A stretch of 52,840 bases of DNA from Chromatiales bacterium (GTDB lineage: Bacteria; Pseudomonadota; Gammaproteobacteria; Chromatiales; Chromatiaceae). Location: contig JAKSBX010000036.1 of NCBI GenBank assembly GCA_022360905.1, positions 1 to 52,840 on the forward strand, given 5' to 3'. Each line of letters starts with the position of its first letter. Position 1 is the first letter of the stretch. A program made the position numbers and the translations under genes. The notes under the pieces are model-generated. The model saw nothing but the letters and a program-made list of their open reading frames with translations, did no database searches and had not been told where the DNA came from. Shown in pieces: positions 8,442 to 16,358 of the stretch.

Positions 8442-9836
8442 ATGTCTAATCTGAGTGAATCCGGCGGTCAAATGGGGACATCCACCAAAAAAGGGTGTGT
8501 ATTGATTGTCGATGATGAGGCACGGCATGCCGAAAGTCTTGCCACTATGGTCGAAAACTGGGGGTATGAGGTAGCTACCGCATCAGACGGCGCGAAAGCG
8601 GCCGGATTGCTGGTGACGCGGCGCTTCGATCTGGTTCTGCTCGATCTGCATATGCCGGTTGCCGATGGTTTTCGGGTGATGGAATTTGTCCGCAAGCGCA
8701 GCCTGCATACCCGCATCATTACCATTTCCGGTGACCCCTCCCTGGATGATGCCATCAACTCCTTGAAAAAGGGTGCCGATCACTTTATCCGCAAACCGGT
8801 AACCCCGGTAGAGCTGCTGCAGGCGATCGATGAGAGTCTGCGTAAACAGGTGAAAGACGAAAAGCTCAATCGGGTGAAGAAGAAGGCTGAAATCCAGTCC
8901 ACTTTGCATCGGATGATGTTCGATGTTGCGCCGAATATTCAGTTTCTGCTCGATACCAAGGGTAAGTTCCGCATGGTGAACAGCGTTTTCACCAAAGTTA
9001 CCGGTTATCCAAAGGAGAAGATTCTCGGTCAACACTGGAGCTCGCTGGTGGAATCGGATCAGGTCGACCGTATTCACCATGTCTTCGAGGAGCGGCGCAG
9101 CAGTCCTGATCGTTTTCCCGAAGTCGAATTGAGACTGCGTTGCTATGACCATCCGGATGGGCAGAGCGGCTCCAAGTCAAAGAGCATTCTGGTGGCGTTG
9201 CAATCGAAGAGACTCTACTCACGCAGTGGTGAGAAAAAGATTTTCTTCGGTACCTATGGGGTTGCCAGGGATATCACTCAGTACAACAAGCTGGAAGAGC
9301 TGAACAAATATCAGGAGTTCCATGACAACCTGACCGGGTTGCCCAACCGGGTACTGTTCGATGACTACCTCAATTTTGCCCTGACCCAGGCCAAACAGGA
9401 GGCAGGCATGCTCTGTCTGCTGAATATCGTCGTTGTGGACTTGAAGCAGGTCAATGAGGCCTATGGACACTCGGTCGGGGATAGCTACCTGCAGAATCTG
9501 GCTTCCAGGCTTAAAAAGCTGGTTCGTAAGGGGGACATTCTGGCTCGGGTCGATGGTAGTGAGTTTGTTGTCCTGCTCTCTTACATCAAGCAGGAAAAAT
9601 CGGCTATCCATATCTCTGAGAAGATTCGTGCCGGTCTCGGCAAGTCCTTGGTGGTCAATGGACAGACTCTATCACCCCAGCTCAGTATCGGATCCTCCGT
9701 CTACCCCAAGGATGCAGAGAGTAGTGAGGAGCTGCTGAGATATGCTCAGTCGAATCACGGTATCAATCTGCAGAGCAAACAACGTCACCTGATGCAGAGC
9801 TCGAACTGGATCAAGTTGATCAAGAACCAGCCCTAA
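8442..9836 (+). CDS. REC-PAS-GGDEF protein with degenerate GGDEF
   Basis: This 464-residue protein has a receiver domain (about 18-135; phospho-acceptor D68 in VLLDLHMP, KP near 127), a PAS domain (about 150-275) and a C-terminal GGDEF-fold domain beginning with LTGLPNRVLFDDYL. The active-site signature GGDEF is replaced by DGSEF at residues 371-375, so diguanylate cyclase activity is unlikely; it may bind GTP or c-di-GMP or act by protein contact. No EAL domain follows. It converges on the cbrB-like gene, the two being separated by a shared terminator. No cognate kinase is adjacent except the CbrA-like kinase, so cross-talk is only a guess. Confidence 0.93.
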   Translation: MSNLSESGGQMGTSTKKGCVLIVDDEARHAESLATMVENWGYEVATASDGAKAAGLLVTRRFDLVLLDLHMPVADGFRVMEFVRKRSLHTRIITISGDPSLDDAINSLKKGADHFIRKPVTPVELLQAIDESLRKQVKDEKLNRVKKKAEIQSTLHRMMFDVAPNIQFLLDTKGKFRMVNSVFTKVTGYPKEKILGQHWSSLVESDQVDRIHHVFEERRSSPDRFPEVELRLRCYDHPDGQSGSKSKSILVALQSKRLYSRSGEKKIFFGTYGVARDITQYNKLEELNKYQEFHDNLTGLPNRVLFDDYLNFALTQAKQEAGMLCLLNIVVVDLKQVNEAYGHSVGDSYLQNLASRLKKLVRKGDILARVDGSEFVVLLSYIKQEKSAIHISEKIRAGLGKSLVVNGQTLSPQLSIGSSVYPKDAESSEELLRYAQSNHGINLQSKQRHLMQSSNWIKLIKNQP

Positions 9837-9851
9837 AGTCACCAACTGCTC

Positions 9852-9879
9852 GGGTCGGCGGCAAGCCGACTCAGTTTTT
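9852..9879 (+). terminator. Rho-independent terminator of the REC-PAS-GGDEF gene
   Basis: An 8-bp stem with one wobble pair (core GTCGGC/GCCGAC, loop of 5) is followed shortly by TTTTTC. The 3' part overlaps the stop codon of the convergent cbrB-like gene. Confidence 0.78.
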
Positions 9880-11208
9880 CTTGCCTTTCTTCTCTCTGGG
9901 TATACCGAAACGCTGACGCCTTTCCCACAGGGCTTTGCGGCTGATGCCCAGTTTTTTCGCCAGTTCGGTCTCGGTCATATGGTCCTGGTTATCCAGAACG
10001 AAGTGTCTGAAGTACTCTTCAAGGGAGAGATTTTCGTTGGCATTATCCAGTTTATGCTGGCCACTGGTGATGTGGTGATCGATCGCCAGCAGTTCCGGGG
10101 TGATACTCTCGCCTTCACAGAGAATCACAGCTCTTTCGATGGTGTTGGCAAGCTCTCTGACATTTCCTGGCCAGTGGTATCTTCGAATCGCCTCCAGCGC
10201 ACTACGGCTCATGCTCAAGGCGGGGCGGTTGAGTTGCTTGCAGGATTTACTCAAAAGGTATTTGGCCAGTGCCTTGATGTCATTACCTCGTTCACGAAGA
10301 GGCGGTAGGGCCATCTCCACCACCCGCAGGCGAAAATAGAGATCACTGCGAAAACTCTGCTGTTGAACAAGTTTTCTGACATCCTGATGGGTGGCGGCGA
10401 TGATGCGTATATCGGAGCTGTTTTGGTCACCCTCCTGGCGGGGTGCATATTCATCGCCCTGAAGTACCCTTAAAAGTCTGGCCTGAGCGGCCATGGATAA
10501 CTCACCAACCTGATCCATGAACAGGGTGCCGCCCTGGGCTTTCGCCAACAGACCGCCGCGTCCGTTCTGCCGTTCGTCCTGCTGACCGAACAGCTCCGCC
10601 TCCACCTGATGTTCAGGCAATGCGGCACAGTTGAATACCACAAACGGCGATTCGCTGCGGTGGCTGCGTTCGTGCAGTGCCCTGGCAACCAGCTCTTTAC
10701 CGGTTCCCGATTCTCCGAGAATCAATACCGTGGCATCGGTTGGAGCCACTTTGTCGATGCGACGAAATACATCGACCATCGCCGAGCATTCGCCGATCAT
10801 GCCTCGAACCGGATAGCTCTTCTCCACTTCCGATTTGAGTACTTCCTGCTGGCGCAGTTGGCGGTCTTGTTGAATCACCCGCTCAACCACCATCAGCAGC
10901 TCATCGTGATCGAAAGGCTTGGCGATATAGTCGATGGCACCCAGCTTCATGGCATCCACCGCCGAGCGGATACTGGCATAACTGGTCATGATCAATACCG
11001 GTGTCGGCGTGGCAATATCGATGATTTCGGTACCGGGGGCGCCGGGTAAGCGCACATCGCTGATGATCAGGTCAAAGTTCTTCAAAGGCAGTTGCCTGGC
11101 TTCTTCCACCGATCCGGCCTCGACAACAATATAGTCGTTGCGCTCCAGCAAGCGTTTCACTGCCCGGCGAATAACGGACTCATCTTCAACAATCAATATT
11201 TGGTTCAT
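9871..11208 (-). CDS. NtrC-type response regulator, CbrB-like, lacking GAFTGA
   Basis: The 445-residue protein has a receiver (D51 in IISDVRLPG, K97), an AAA+ domain (Walker A GESGTGKE at 165-172, arginine-finger region FRSDLYFRL at 286-294) and a Fis-type helix-turn-helix at about 405-440. Two key features are altered. After ELFG (205-208) the GAFTGA loop that contacts sigma-54 is missing; the stretch to GGTLF is only 17 residues. Walker B reads FMDQVGEL, so the catalytic Glu is Gln233. It is therefore unlikely to open sigma-54 promoters and may act as a repressor or sigma-70 activator. It follows the CbrA-like kinase, separated by a repeat element. Confidence 0.9.
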   Translation of the reverse strand: MNQILIVEDESVIRRAVKRLLERNDYIVVEAGSVEEARQLPLKNFDLIISDVRLPGAPGTEIIDIATPTPVLIMTSYASIRSAVDAMKLGAIDYIAKPFDHDELLMVVERVIQQDRQLRQQEVLKSEVEKSYPVRGMIGECSAMVDVFRRIDKVAPTDATVLILGESGTGKELVARALHERSHRSESPFVVFNCAALPEHQVEAELFGQQDERQNGRGGLLAKAQGGTLFMDQVGELSMAAQARLLRVLQGDEYAPRQEGDQNSSDIRIIAATHQDVRKLVQQQSFRSDLYFRLRVVEMALPPLRERGNDIKALAKYLLSKSCKQLNRPALSMSRSALEAIRRYHWPGNVRELANTIERAVILCEGESITPELLAIDHHITSGQHKLDNANENLSLEEYFRHFVLDNQDHMTETELAKKLGISRKALWERRQRFGIPREKKGKKN

Positions 11209-11240
11209 GGGACCATCCGAGCTCTGCGCCTGTTGTGTTG

Positions 11241-11383
11241 GGGCCTGTTAACACTAATCCAATACGCCCTGCTGGGTCTGTTTTTGTGCCCAGCAAGGCA
11301 GAATGAGCGAAGTGTAGTTATTCTACATGAGCGAATGATAACGCCGCTGGGCGCAACAGGGCGCATTGGATTAGAGGCCCTAA
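11241..11383. mobile_element. MITE-like repeat element between the cbrA- and cbrB-like genes
   Basis: About 140 bp is bounded by imperfect inverted ends: the left begins GGGCCTGTTAACAC, then TAATCCAAT and CGCCCTG; the right, reversed, reads GGGCCTC, then TAATCCAAT and GCGCCCTG. Inside are the hairpins GCTGGG/CCCAGC (11271-11294) and TGTAG/CTACA (11313-11327) and the direct repeat ATGAGCGAA (11303 and 11327). It has no coding capacity. The right end overlaps the stop codon of the kinase gene. Related shorter copies occur at 5180, 35661 and 43357. It may also attenuate transcription between kinase and regulator. Confidence 0.65.
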
Positions 11384-14328
11384 ACCGCTTTGTCATGAAA
11401 GTTCCTGGGCAGGTCCATGATCACCCGGGTCCCTTCTCCCATTTCTGAATCGATGGTGATCGCGCCTTTGTGATCGGAGACGATTTTATAGGCGATTGCC
11501 AAACCGAGACCGGTACCTTCACCTGGTGCTTTGGTGGTGAAAAAGGGTTCAAACAGATATCCCAGGTTCTCCTCCGATATGCCTTCACCCTCATCGACAA
11601 CCTGCAGTCTGACCAGGTCGCCGATCTCATCGGCTTTGATCTCCACAGATGATCCCGGGGTGGAGGCATGGCAGGCATTGGTCAGCAGATTTACCAATAC
11701 CTGGGAGATCCCCTGGCGGTCTCCCTCAATGGACCACTCTGATTCACAGTGATTGATAAAGCGGATCTGGCGGCCATCGTGGGTGAGCTTGACCAGCCGG
11801 ATCGCCTCCTCGACAACATCATGCACAACGAAACTTTGGGTATCCGCGCCAATCCCGCCGCTGCGGCTGAAGTTCATCAGGGTTTTTACGATGTCGGTGA
11901 TTCTTTGGGTCTGATTGAGAATCTCATTGATACTCTCTTTGATTAGCTCGGGATCGTCTTCATGGCGAAGATTTTGTGCCAGTGAAGCGATCCCGGTGAC
12001 CGGATTGCCGATCTCATGCGCAACACCGGCCGCCAAGCGGCCGATTGAAGCGAGTCGTTCACTGTGTGCCAGCTCCGCTTCCAGGGTCTCCAGGTCGGTT
12101 AGATCCTCCATCAGCATGACCTGGCTGGTGCGGGCCTCTTCCACCGGATGGTCCATCGGTAGTGGAGCCGGGATGGCGGCTTTATGCAGATTGAACCAGC
12201 GGCTTTTGCTGCTATGGGTCACTTCCAGGTGGTGGATGTGCTCATCCGCCGCTGAGGCGAATCCACCCAGCAGATGTCCCCAGGGTTCAGGCAGGCGGTG
12301 CAATGAGACACCAATGGCATCCCGGGCGTTCAAACCGGTCATCACTTCCATGGCCAGATTCCAGATGGTTACCGTACGCAGCCTGTCGATGGTACAGACC
12401 CCCAGGGGAAGATCGAGCAGTATCTGTCTGTGGTAGCGGCGCAGGTTGTCCAGATCCGCACTCAGGCCTCGAAGCCGGGTACGGGAGTGCTCCAGTTGAT
12501 CTTCGATAAAACGCATCGAGTCCGCCAACGCGGTTTGGGTATGGATATCGAGTTGCAACCGGCGGTTGATGATCATGTGTGCCAGCTGAGGACCGAGCAG
12601 ACCGGAGAGGTTCCGTTCGATTCTCTCGCGCAAGCGCCGTAACTGGGAGGGGCGGGTCTCCGAGCGGGTCAGACTGAGATCGCGCAGGGCCTGTTCCACC
12701 TCCCGCTGGGCCGCTTCGTGTCCCAGCATCTGGGCCAGCTGCTTGGTGAATTGAGCGGTTGAACCGGCGCTTACCATACCGCCCATGGGTACCAGGGACT
12801 CGCTGCAGCAGGCATTGGCCGCCTCTTTTTCGCCCAGTGTCTGGTTACTCACCAGGGAGCCGAAGACGAATAATAGGGTATTCAAGGCCAGCGACCAGAA
12901 GGTGGCAAACTCCCACTGATCCATCCCCGAGGCAAGTCTCAATCCGGGGATGTCGAATTCGGTACGCACGAAACCGGAGTTCTCCAAAAGCGGCAGAAGC
13001 AGGGTGGCAGACCAGACGGCTATACCGGCCAGCAAGCCAAGGATGAATCCCATCCGGGTGGCCCGACGCCAGTAGAGCAGACCCACAACCCCGGGCAGGA
13101 ACTGGGCGACCGCAACAAAGGAGATCAGGCCGAGTTGTACCAGGCCTTGATGCTTTTCCAGCAGGATATAGAAACCGTATCCGGCCATGATGATCAGTGC
13201 GATCAACAATCGTCGGCCGAGCAGCAACCAACGATACAGATTGACCGCCGGGTCGGGAAAATTGGTCGGCAACAGAATATGGTTCAGCGTCATCGATGAG
13301 AGGGCCAGGGTAGTGATGATCATCATCGCACTGGCCGACGACACCCCGCCGATGAATGCCAGTACCGGTAACCAGCTTGGTCCCTGTTCCAGGCTGATAC
13401 CGAGGGCGAAAAAGTCTGGATGGATCGGCAGCTCGATCGCCTTTCCCGCCCACAGAATAATCGGAATCGGCAGGTTGATCAGCAGTAGAAACAGGGGGAA
13501 TGCCCAGCTGGCTGTTCGCAATGCCTTGGGTTCGAGATTCTCGGTAAACAGCATATGAAATTGGCGGGGTAACAGAAATGCTGCTGCGAATGCCAATAGT
13601 ATGAGAGTGGCCCAGGGACCCTCCCTCACCGGTGCATAGAGCTTCTCCAGAGCTTCCGGGTGGTCGGCCAACCACTGCTCCAGACCGCCAAAGCCACCGA
13701 ATACACCGAACAGGGCCGTTGCTCCGATCACCAGCATGGCAACCAGTTTGACCATCGACTCAAAGGCGATTGCCAGCACCAGTCCCCGATGTTTCTCCCG
13801 GCTGGTGCTGTGTCTCGCACCGAACAGTATGGCGAACAGCACCAGCGTGCTGCAGAAGATCAGAGCCAGAATTCGCGGGGCGACGGTCTGGCTGGCAACC
13901 TGAAGTGAATCGGTGACTGCACGGATCTGCAGTGCAATATAGGGCAGGGTGCCCAACAGCATGAACAGGGTGACCAGAATGCCGGCGAGCTGGGAGCGAT
14001 AACGAAAAGCGAACAGATCCGCCAGTGATGTCAGCTGATACTCCCGGGTCAGACGAAGAATCGGCTGAAACAGAATCGGGGTGAGGGCGAACGCCAGGGT
14101 CACGCCGAGATAGATGGTTAAAAACAGATAGCCCTGGGTCTCTGCGAAGCTGACGCTGCCATAGTAGGTCCAGGATGTCGCATAGACACCGAGTGACAGC
14201 ACATAGATGCTCGGGTGCCGGATGAATCGTTCAGGGATTCTCCCGCTGTCAGCGGCAAAGGCGATCAGAAACAGTATTGCCAGATAGACAACGCTGATGC
14301 CAAACAGTAACCAGAGTTCATGGTTCAT
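11380..14328 (-). CDS. CbrA-like sensor histidine kinase with SSS transporter domain
   Basis: This 982-residue membrane kinase has an N-terminal sodium:solute-symporter domain of about 13 helices (1 to about 480), a linker, a PAS-like segment (about 640-740), HisKA with the phospho-acceptor in [14 protein letters not shown] (about residue 770) and HATPase_c with [16 protein letters not shown] and GTGLGLAI. The length matches Pseudomonas CbrA (about 980). Such kinases couple substrate transport or sensing (histidine, acetate or other carbon sources) to gene control. It overlaps the small CbrX-like gene by 11 nt. Its nearness to acs and an acetate-type symporter suggests it responds to carboxylates; that is inference. 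Confidence 0.92.
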   Translation of the reverse strand: MNHELWLLFGISVVYLAILFLIAFAADSGRIPERFIRHPSIYVLSLGVYATSWTYYGSVSFAETQGYLFLTIYLGVTLAFALTPILFQPILRLTREYQLTSLADLFAFRYRSQLAGILVTLFMLLGTLPYIALQIRAVTDSLQVASQTVAPRILALIFCSTLVLFAILFGARHSTSREKHRGLVLAIAFESMVKLVAMLVIGATALFGVFGGFGGLEQWLADHPEALEKLYAPVREGPWATLILLAFAAAFLLPRQFHMLFTENLEPKALRTASWAFPLFLLLINLPIPIILWAGKAIELPIHPDFFALGISLEQGPSWLPVLAFIGGVSSASAMMIITTLALSSMTLNHILLPTNFPDPAVNLYRWLLLGRRLLIALIIMAGYGFYILLEKHQGLVQLGLISFVAVAQFLPGVVGLLYWRRATRMGFILGLLAGIAVWSATLLLPLLENSGFVRTEFDIPGLRLASGMDQWEFATFWSLALNTLLFVFGSLVSNQTLGEKEAANACCSESLVPMGGMVSAGSTAQFTKQLAQMLGHEAAQREVEQALRDLSLTRSETRPSQLRRLRERIERNLSGLLGPQLAHMIINRRLQLDIHTQTALADSMRFIEDQLEHSRTRLRGLSADLDNLRRYHRQILLDLPLGVCTIDRLRTVTIWNLAMEVMTGLNARDAIGVSLHRLPEPWGHLLGGFASAADEHIHHLEVTHSSKSRWFNLHKAAIPAPLPMDHPVEEARTSQVMLMEDLTDLETLEAELAHSERLASIGRLAAGVAHEIGNPVTGIASLAQNLRHEDDPELIKESINEILNQTQRITDIVKTLMNFSRSGGIGADTQSFVVHDVVEEAIRLVKLTHDGRQIRFINHCESEWSIEGDRQGISQVLVNLLTNACHASTPGSSVEIKADEIGDLVRLQVVDEGEGISEENLGYLFEPFFTTKAPGEGTGLGLAIAYKIVSDHKGAITIDSEMGEGTRVIMDLPRNFHDKAV

Positions 14329-14509
14329 GGCGTCTACGGTTTACCCAGGCGATGAATATGATGACAGCCAACCAGAGCAGGTAGGGCAGGTACCAGTGAC
14401 GACCAGGGGAGGTCCACCACATCATCACAGGGGTGGAGAAGAGCAATAGGATCAGCAGAACAAGGGCCAGGGTTCTGTCAATCTGTCGGTCTGGAGGTGT
14501 CTCAGGCAT
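14318..14509 (-). CDS. Small two-helix membrane protein, CbrX-like
   Basis: The 63-residue protein has two hydrophobic segments (about 13-30 and 40-55) with a short WWTSPGRHWYLPY connection, and it ends in RRRHE. Its 3' end overlaps the start of the CbrA-like kinase by 11 nt, so the kinase is probably translationally coupled. From memory, Pseudomonas has the same arrangement, a small cbrX overlapping cbrA. Function is unknown; it may adjust kinase production or bind the transporter domain. The 17-bp palindrome 18 nt upstream suggests autoregulation. Confidence 0.85.
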   Translation of the reverse strand: MPETPPDRQIDRTLALVLLILLLFSTPVMMWWTSPGRHWYLPYLLWLAVIIFIAWVNRRRHEP

Positions 14510-14523
14510 TAGAGAAGCCTAGC

Positions 14524-14546
14524 AGTTGTTACTTAAGGTAACAACT
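14524..14546. promoter_or_regulatory. CbrB-like palindromic operator candidate (cbrX side)
   Basis: AGTTGTTAC, TTAAG, GTAACAACT is a perfect 9-bp inverted repeat. Its core TGTTACTTAAGGTAACA (14527-14543) matches the site at 7607-7623. It lies 14-36 nt before the cbrX-like ATG, a position that fits repression or 5'-UTR control. Confidence 0.55.
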
Positions 14547-14594
14547 ATCATCTATGGAGACAGACGATCTGTGATGCTTTATCAGGCAGGGGTA

Positions 14595-14622
14595 GAGGGA
14601 CGCCCGCCTCGGGTCGCCCCTC
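14595..14622 (-). terminator. Imperfect GC hairpin after cheV
   Basis: A stem of about 12 pairs with two mismatches (GAGGGGCGACCCG against CGGGCGTCCCTC) lies just past the cheV stop. No U-tract follows, so termination is uncertain. Confidence 0.35.
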
Positions 14623-14630
14623 AATAGGAT

Positions 14631-15593
14631 CTATTTTTGTCCGTTGATGTCGCTGACCATCTCGTGGAGTTTTGCCGATAGCTCGGTAGGTTCGAATTTA
14701 GGCACATAAGCATCTGCACCAACACCTTTGCCCAAGGCCATATTGGCATCGGCGGAGAGCGAGGAGTGCATGATAATCGGAATGTCGCCGAACCGGCCAT
14801 CCTCTTTGATCTTCTTGGTCAGTACATAGCCGTCCATCTCAGGCATCTCCACATCGGTGAGGATGATCTGCACAAAGTCACTCGCTTTGTGGTCCGTCGC
14901 GCTGGCTCGCTCGGCAATCTCTTTGAGTTTGTCCCAGGCTTCGGCACCGTTGGAGGTACTGATGTATTTCATACCCATATGATCGAGGGTACGAATAATC
15001 TGGTCGCGGGCTACCGCTGAGTCGTCCGCGAAAAGCAGCGTGACATCATTACCCTCAATCCGTGAGATACCCTCAAAAAGATCCGATCCCTGGCCAAATC
15101 CGGACGTCTGGCTCAGCACCATCTCCACATCCATAATCATCACCAGGCGGCCATCCTTCAGTTCTGTCACAGCGGTAACCAGGCCGCCATGCTGCTGGGC
15201 CATCATCGGCGGTGGCACTTTTACATCTTCCCAGGCGAGACGTTCGATGGTATCCACCCCATGTACAAGAAAGCCTTGAACATGCTTGTTGTATTCAGTA
15301 ACGATCAGAATACTTGGTTTCTCTTCAGTTTGAATACCGCAGAAATCAGGCAGGTTGATGACTGGAATCATGTTACCGCGCAGGCTTACCATGCCTTCCA
15401 CCGAGGCGGGCATGTCCGGAGCATGGGTGATTTCCGGCACGAGCATCACTTCCCGTACCTTGAATACATTGACACCATAGGTCTCTTCACGACCTGTTCT
15501 GACATCCTTTCCAAGGCTGAAAAGGAGAACCTCTAAACGATTGGTACCGGCAAGACGTGTGCGGTCGTCTACAGATTTAATAAAATTAGACAT
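14631..15593 (-). CDS. cheV: Chemotaxis coupling protein CheV (CheW-REC)
   Basis: This 320-residue protein has a CheW-like domain (about 18-165, with EVMLVPEITHAPDMP and GMVSLRGNMIPVINL) and a receiver (about 184-310; phospho-acceptor D247 in IILTDVEMPEMDG, acidic pair DD near 190). CheV links chemoreceptors to CheA and is tuned by phosphorylation. It acts at the receptor array. It stands alone, far from a che operon, but a FliA-like promoter lies about 85 nt upstream, which fits the flagellar regulon together with motY and the Aer-like receptor in this window. Confidence 0.95.
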   Translation of the reverse strand: MSNFIKSVDDRTRLAGTNRLEVLLFSLGKDVRTGREETYGVNVFKVREVMLVPEITHAPDMPASVEGMVSLRGNMIPVINLPDFCGIQTEEKPSILIVTEYNKHVQGFLVHGVDTIERLAWEDVKVPPPMMAQQHGGLVTAVTELKDGRLVMIMDVEMVLSQTSGFGQGSDLFEGISRIEGNDVTLLFADDSAVARDQIIRTLDHMGMKYISTSNGAEAWDKLKEIAERASATDHKASDFVQIILTDVEMPEMDGYVLTKKIKEDGRFGDIPIIMHSSLSADANMALGKGVGADAYVPKFEPTELSAKLHEMVSDINGQK

Positions 15594-15962
15594 TTTAAGT
15601 TACTCAGAATTTTTGTCGCATTTCAGGGTCATGGGTAATTTGAGCACGACATAACTACTCTTCCCGACTGATGTTTGTAGCGGTCGATTTGGGCAAAGCT
15701 TTAGTCGGAACCAATTCCTGGAGTTGGTCTTAAGGGTGAGGTGTTCGTGTGAGCGGGAGAGAATCCCGGTTTGCCAAGGGAAAGCTTGGAAAAATCTTAT
15801 GATTTCGGTTAATAAGTGAAGATAAATAACTGGAAAAAGGCTATCTTTTACCCCAAGATCAGCGAATGCAGCCACTTTGCGAGTTCCAGATCAAGTCACT
15901 TTGATGATTCCAGAGCTTGACCCAGTTGCAAGCCGGCGATCAGCGATTAGAGGAGAAAGCGT
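15594..15962. other. Divergent intergenic region cheV / membrane protein
   Basis: These 369 nt hold the FliA-like promoter of cheV. A reverse-strand reading frame at 15600-15875 has unlikely composition, overlaps the promoter and is not accepted as a gene. ACCAA/TTGGT at 15708-15726 could form a small hairpin. No other structure is clear. Confidence 0.5.
15677..15703 (-). promoter_or_regulatory. FliA (sigma-28)-like promoter of cheV
   Basis: On the minus strand TAAAGCTT, an 11-nt spacer and ACCGCTAC match the consensus TAAAGTTT-N11-GCCGATAA at 7/8 and 5/8 with exact spacing, leaving a leader of roughly 75 nt. Confidence 0.5.
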
Positions 15963-16346
15963 GTGAATCCGGAAAAGGTACTGTTTGGTTTTTTTATTGT
16001 ACTTGCCCTGACCCTCAATTTCGGTTTTTTTGTCGGCGAATTGGACAATCCGGACCATCATCATGTCTATGAGCTGTTTGCCGTGGTCGTGGTCAACCTG
16101 GTGGCTACCGTACTCAAGTTCGGTGATCGTACCCAGATGGGCGCTGTGCTGCTGGCCACCAGCCTGGTTGCGCTACTGCAGCTGTTCGCCGCGGCACTGG
16201 TGTGGACTGTCGCCGTGCATGTCACCGAAACCGGGCTGACAACGGTCACCATGGCCAGCATTGTCTCCCTCTCCGGTGGCGCGATGTTGGCCAACGTGGT
16301 CTCGGTGATTCTGCTGATCATAGAAACGGTAATGCTGCGTCGCTGA
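15963..16346 (+). CDS. Small integral membrane protein (DUF6394-like)
   Basis: The 127-residue protein has four likely helices (about 5-25, 37-53, 62-85 and 98-124) with a histidine-containing loop DNPDHHHVYE after the first. From memory it resembles DUF6394 proteins, which often precede a two-RCK potassium channel, as here (12 nt spacing). Likely an accessory subunit or regulator of that channel; not shown by sequence. It is probably the first gene of an operon with the channel and hemerythrin. Confidence 0.8.
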   Translation: MNPEKVLFGFFIVLALTLNFGFFVGELDNPDHHHVYELFAVVVVNLVATVLKFGDRTQMGAVLLATSLVALLQLFAAALVWTVAVHVTETGLTTVTMASIVSLSGGAMLANVVSVILLIIETVMLRR

Positions 16347-16358
16347 AGCCGGTAAACG

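Noticed and set aside
9837..9870. CrcZ-like small RNA downstream of the cbrB-like gene
   Set aside because: In Pseudomonas crcZ follows cbrB, but here only 34 nt with a terminator separate the convergent genes.
15600..15875. 91-residue reverse-strand reading frame upstream of cheV
   Set aside because: No ribosome site, no recognisable domain, and it overlaps the FliA-like promoter of cheV.
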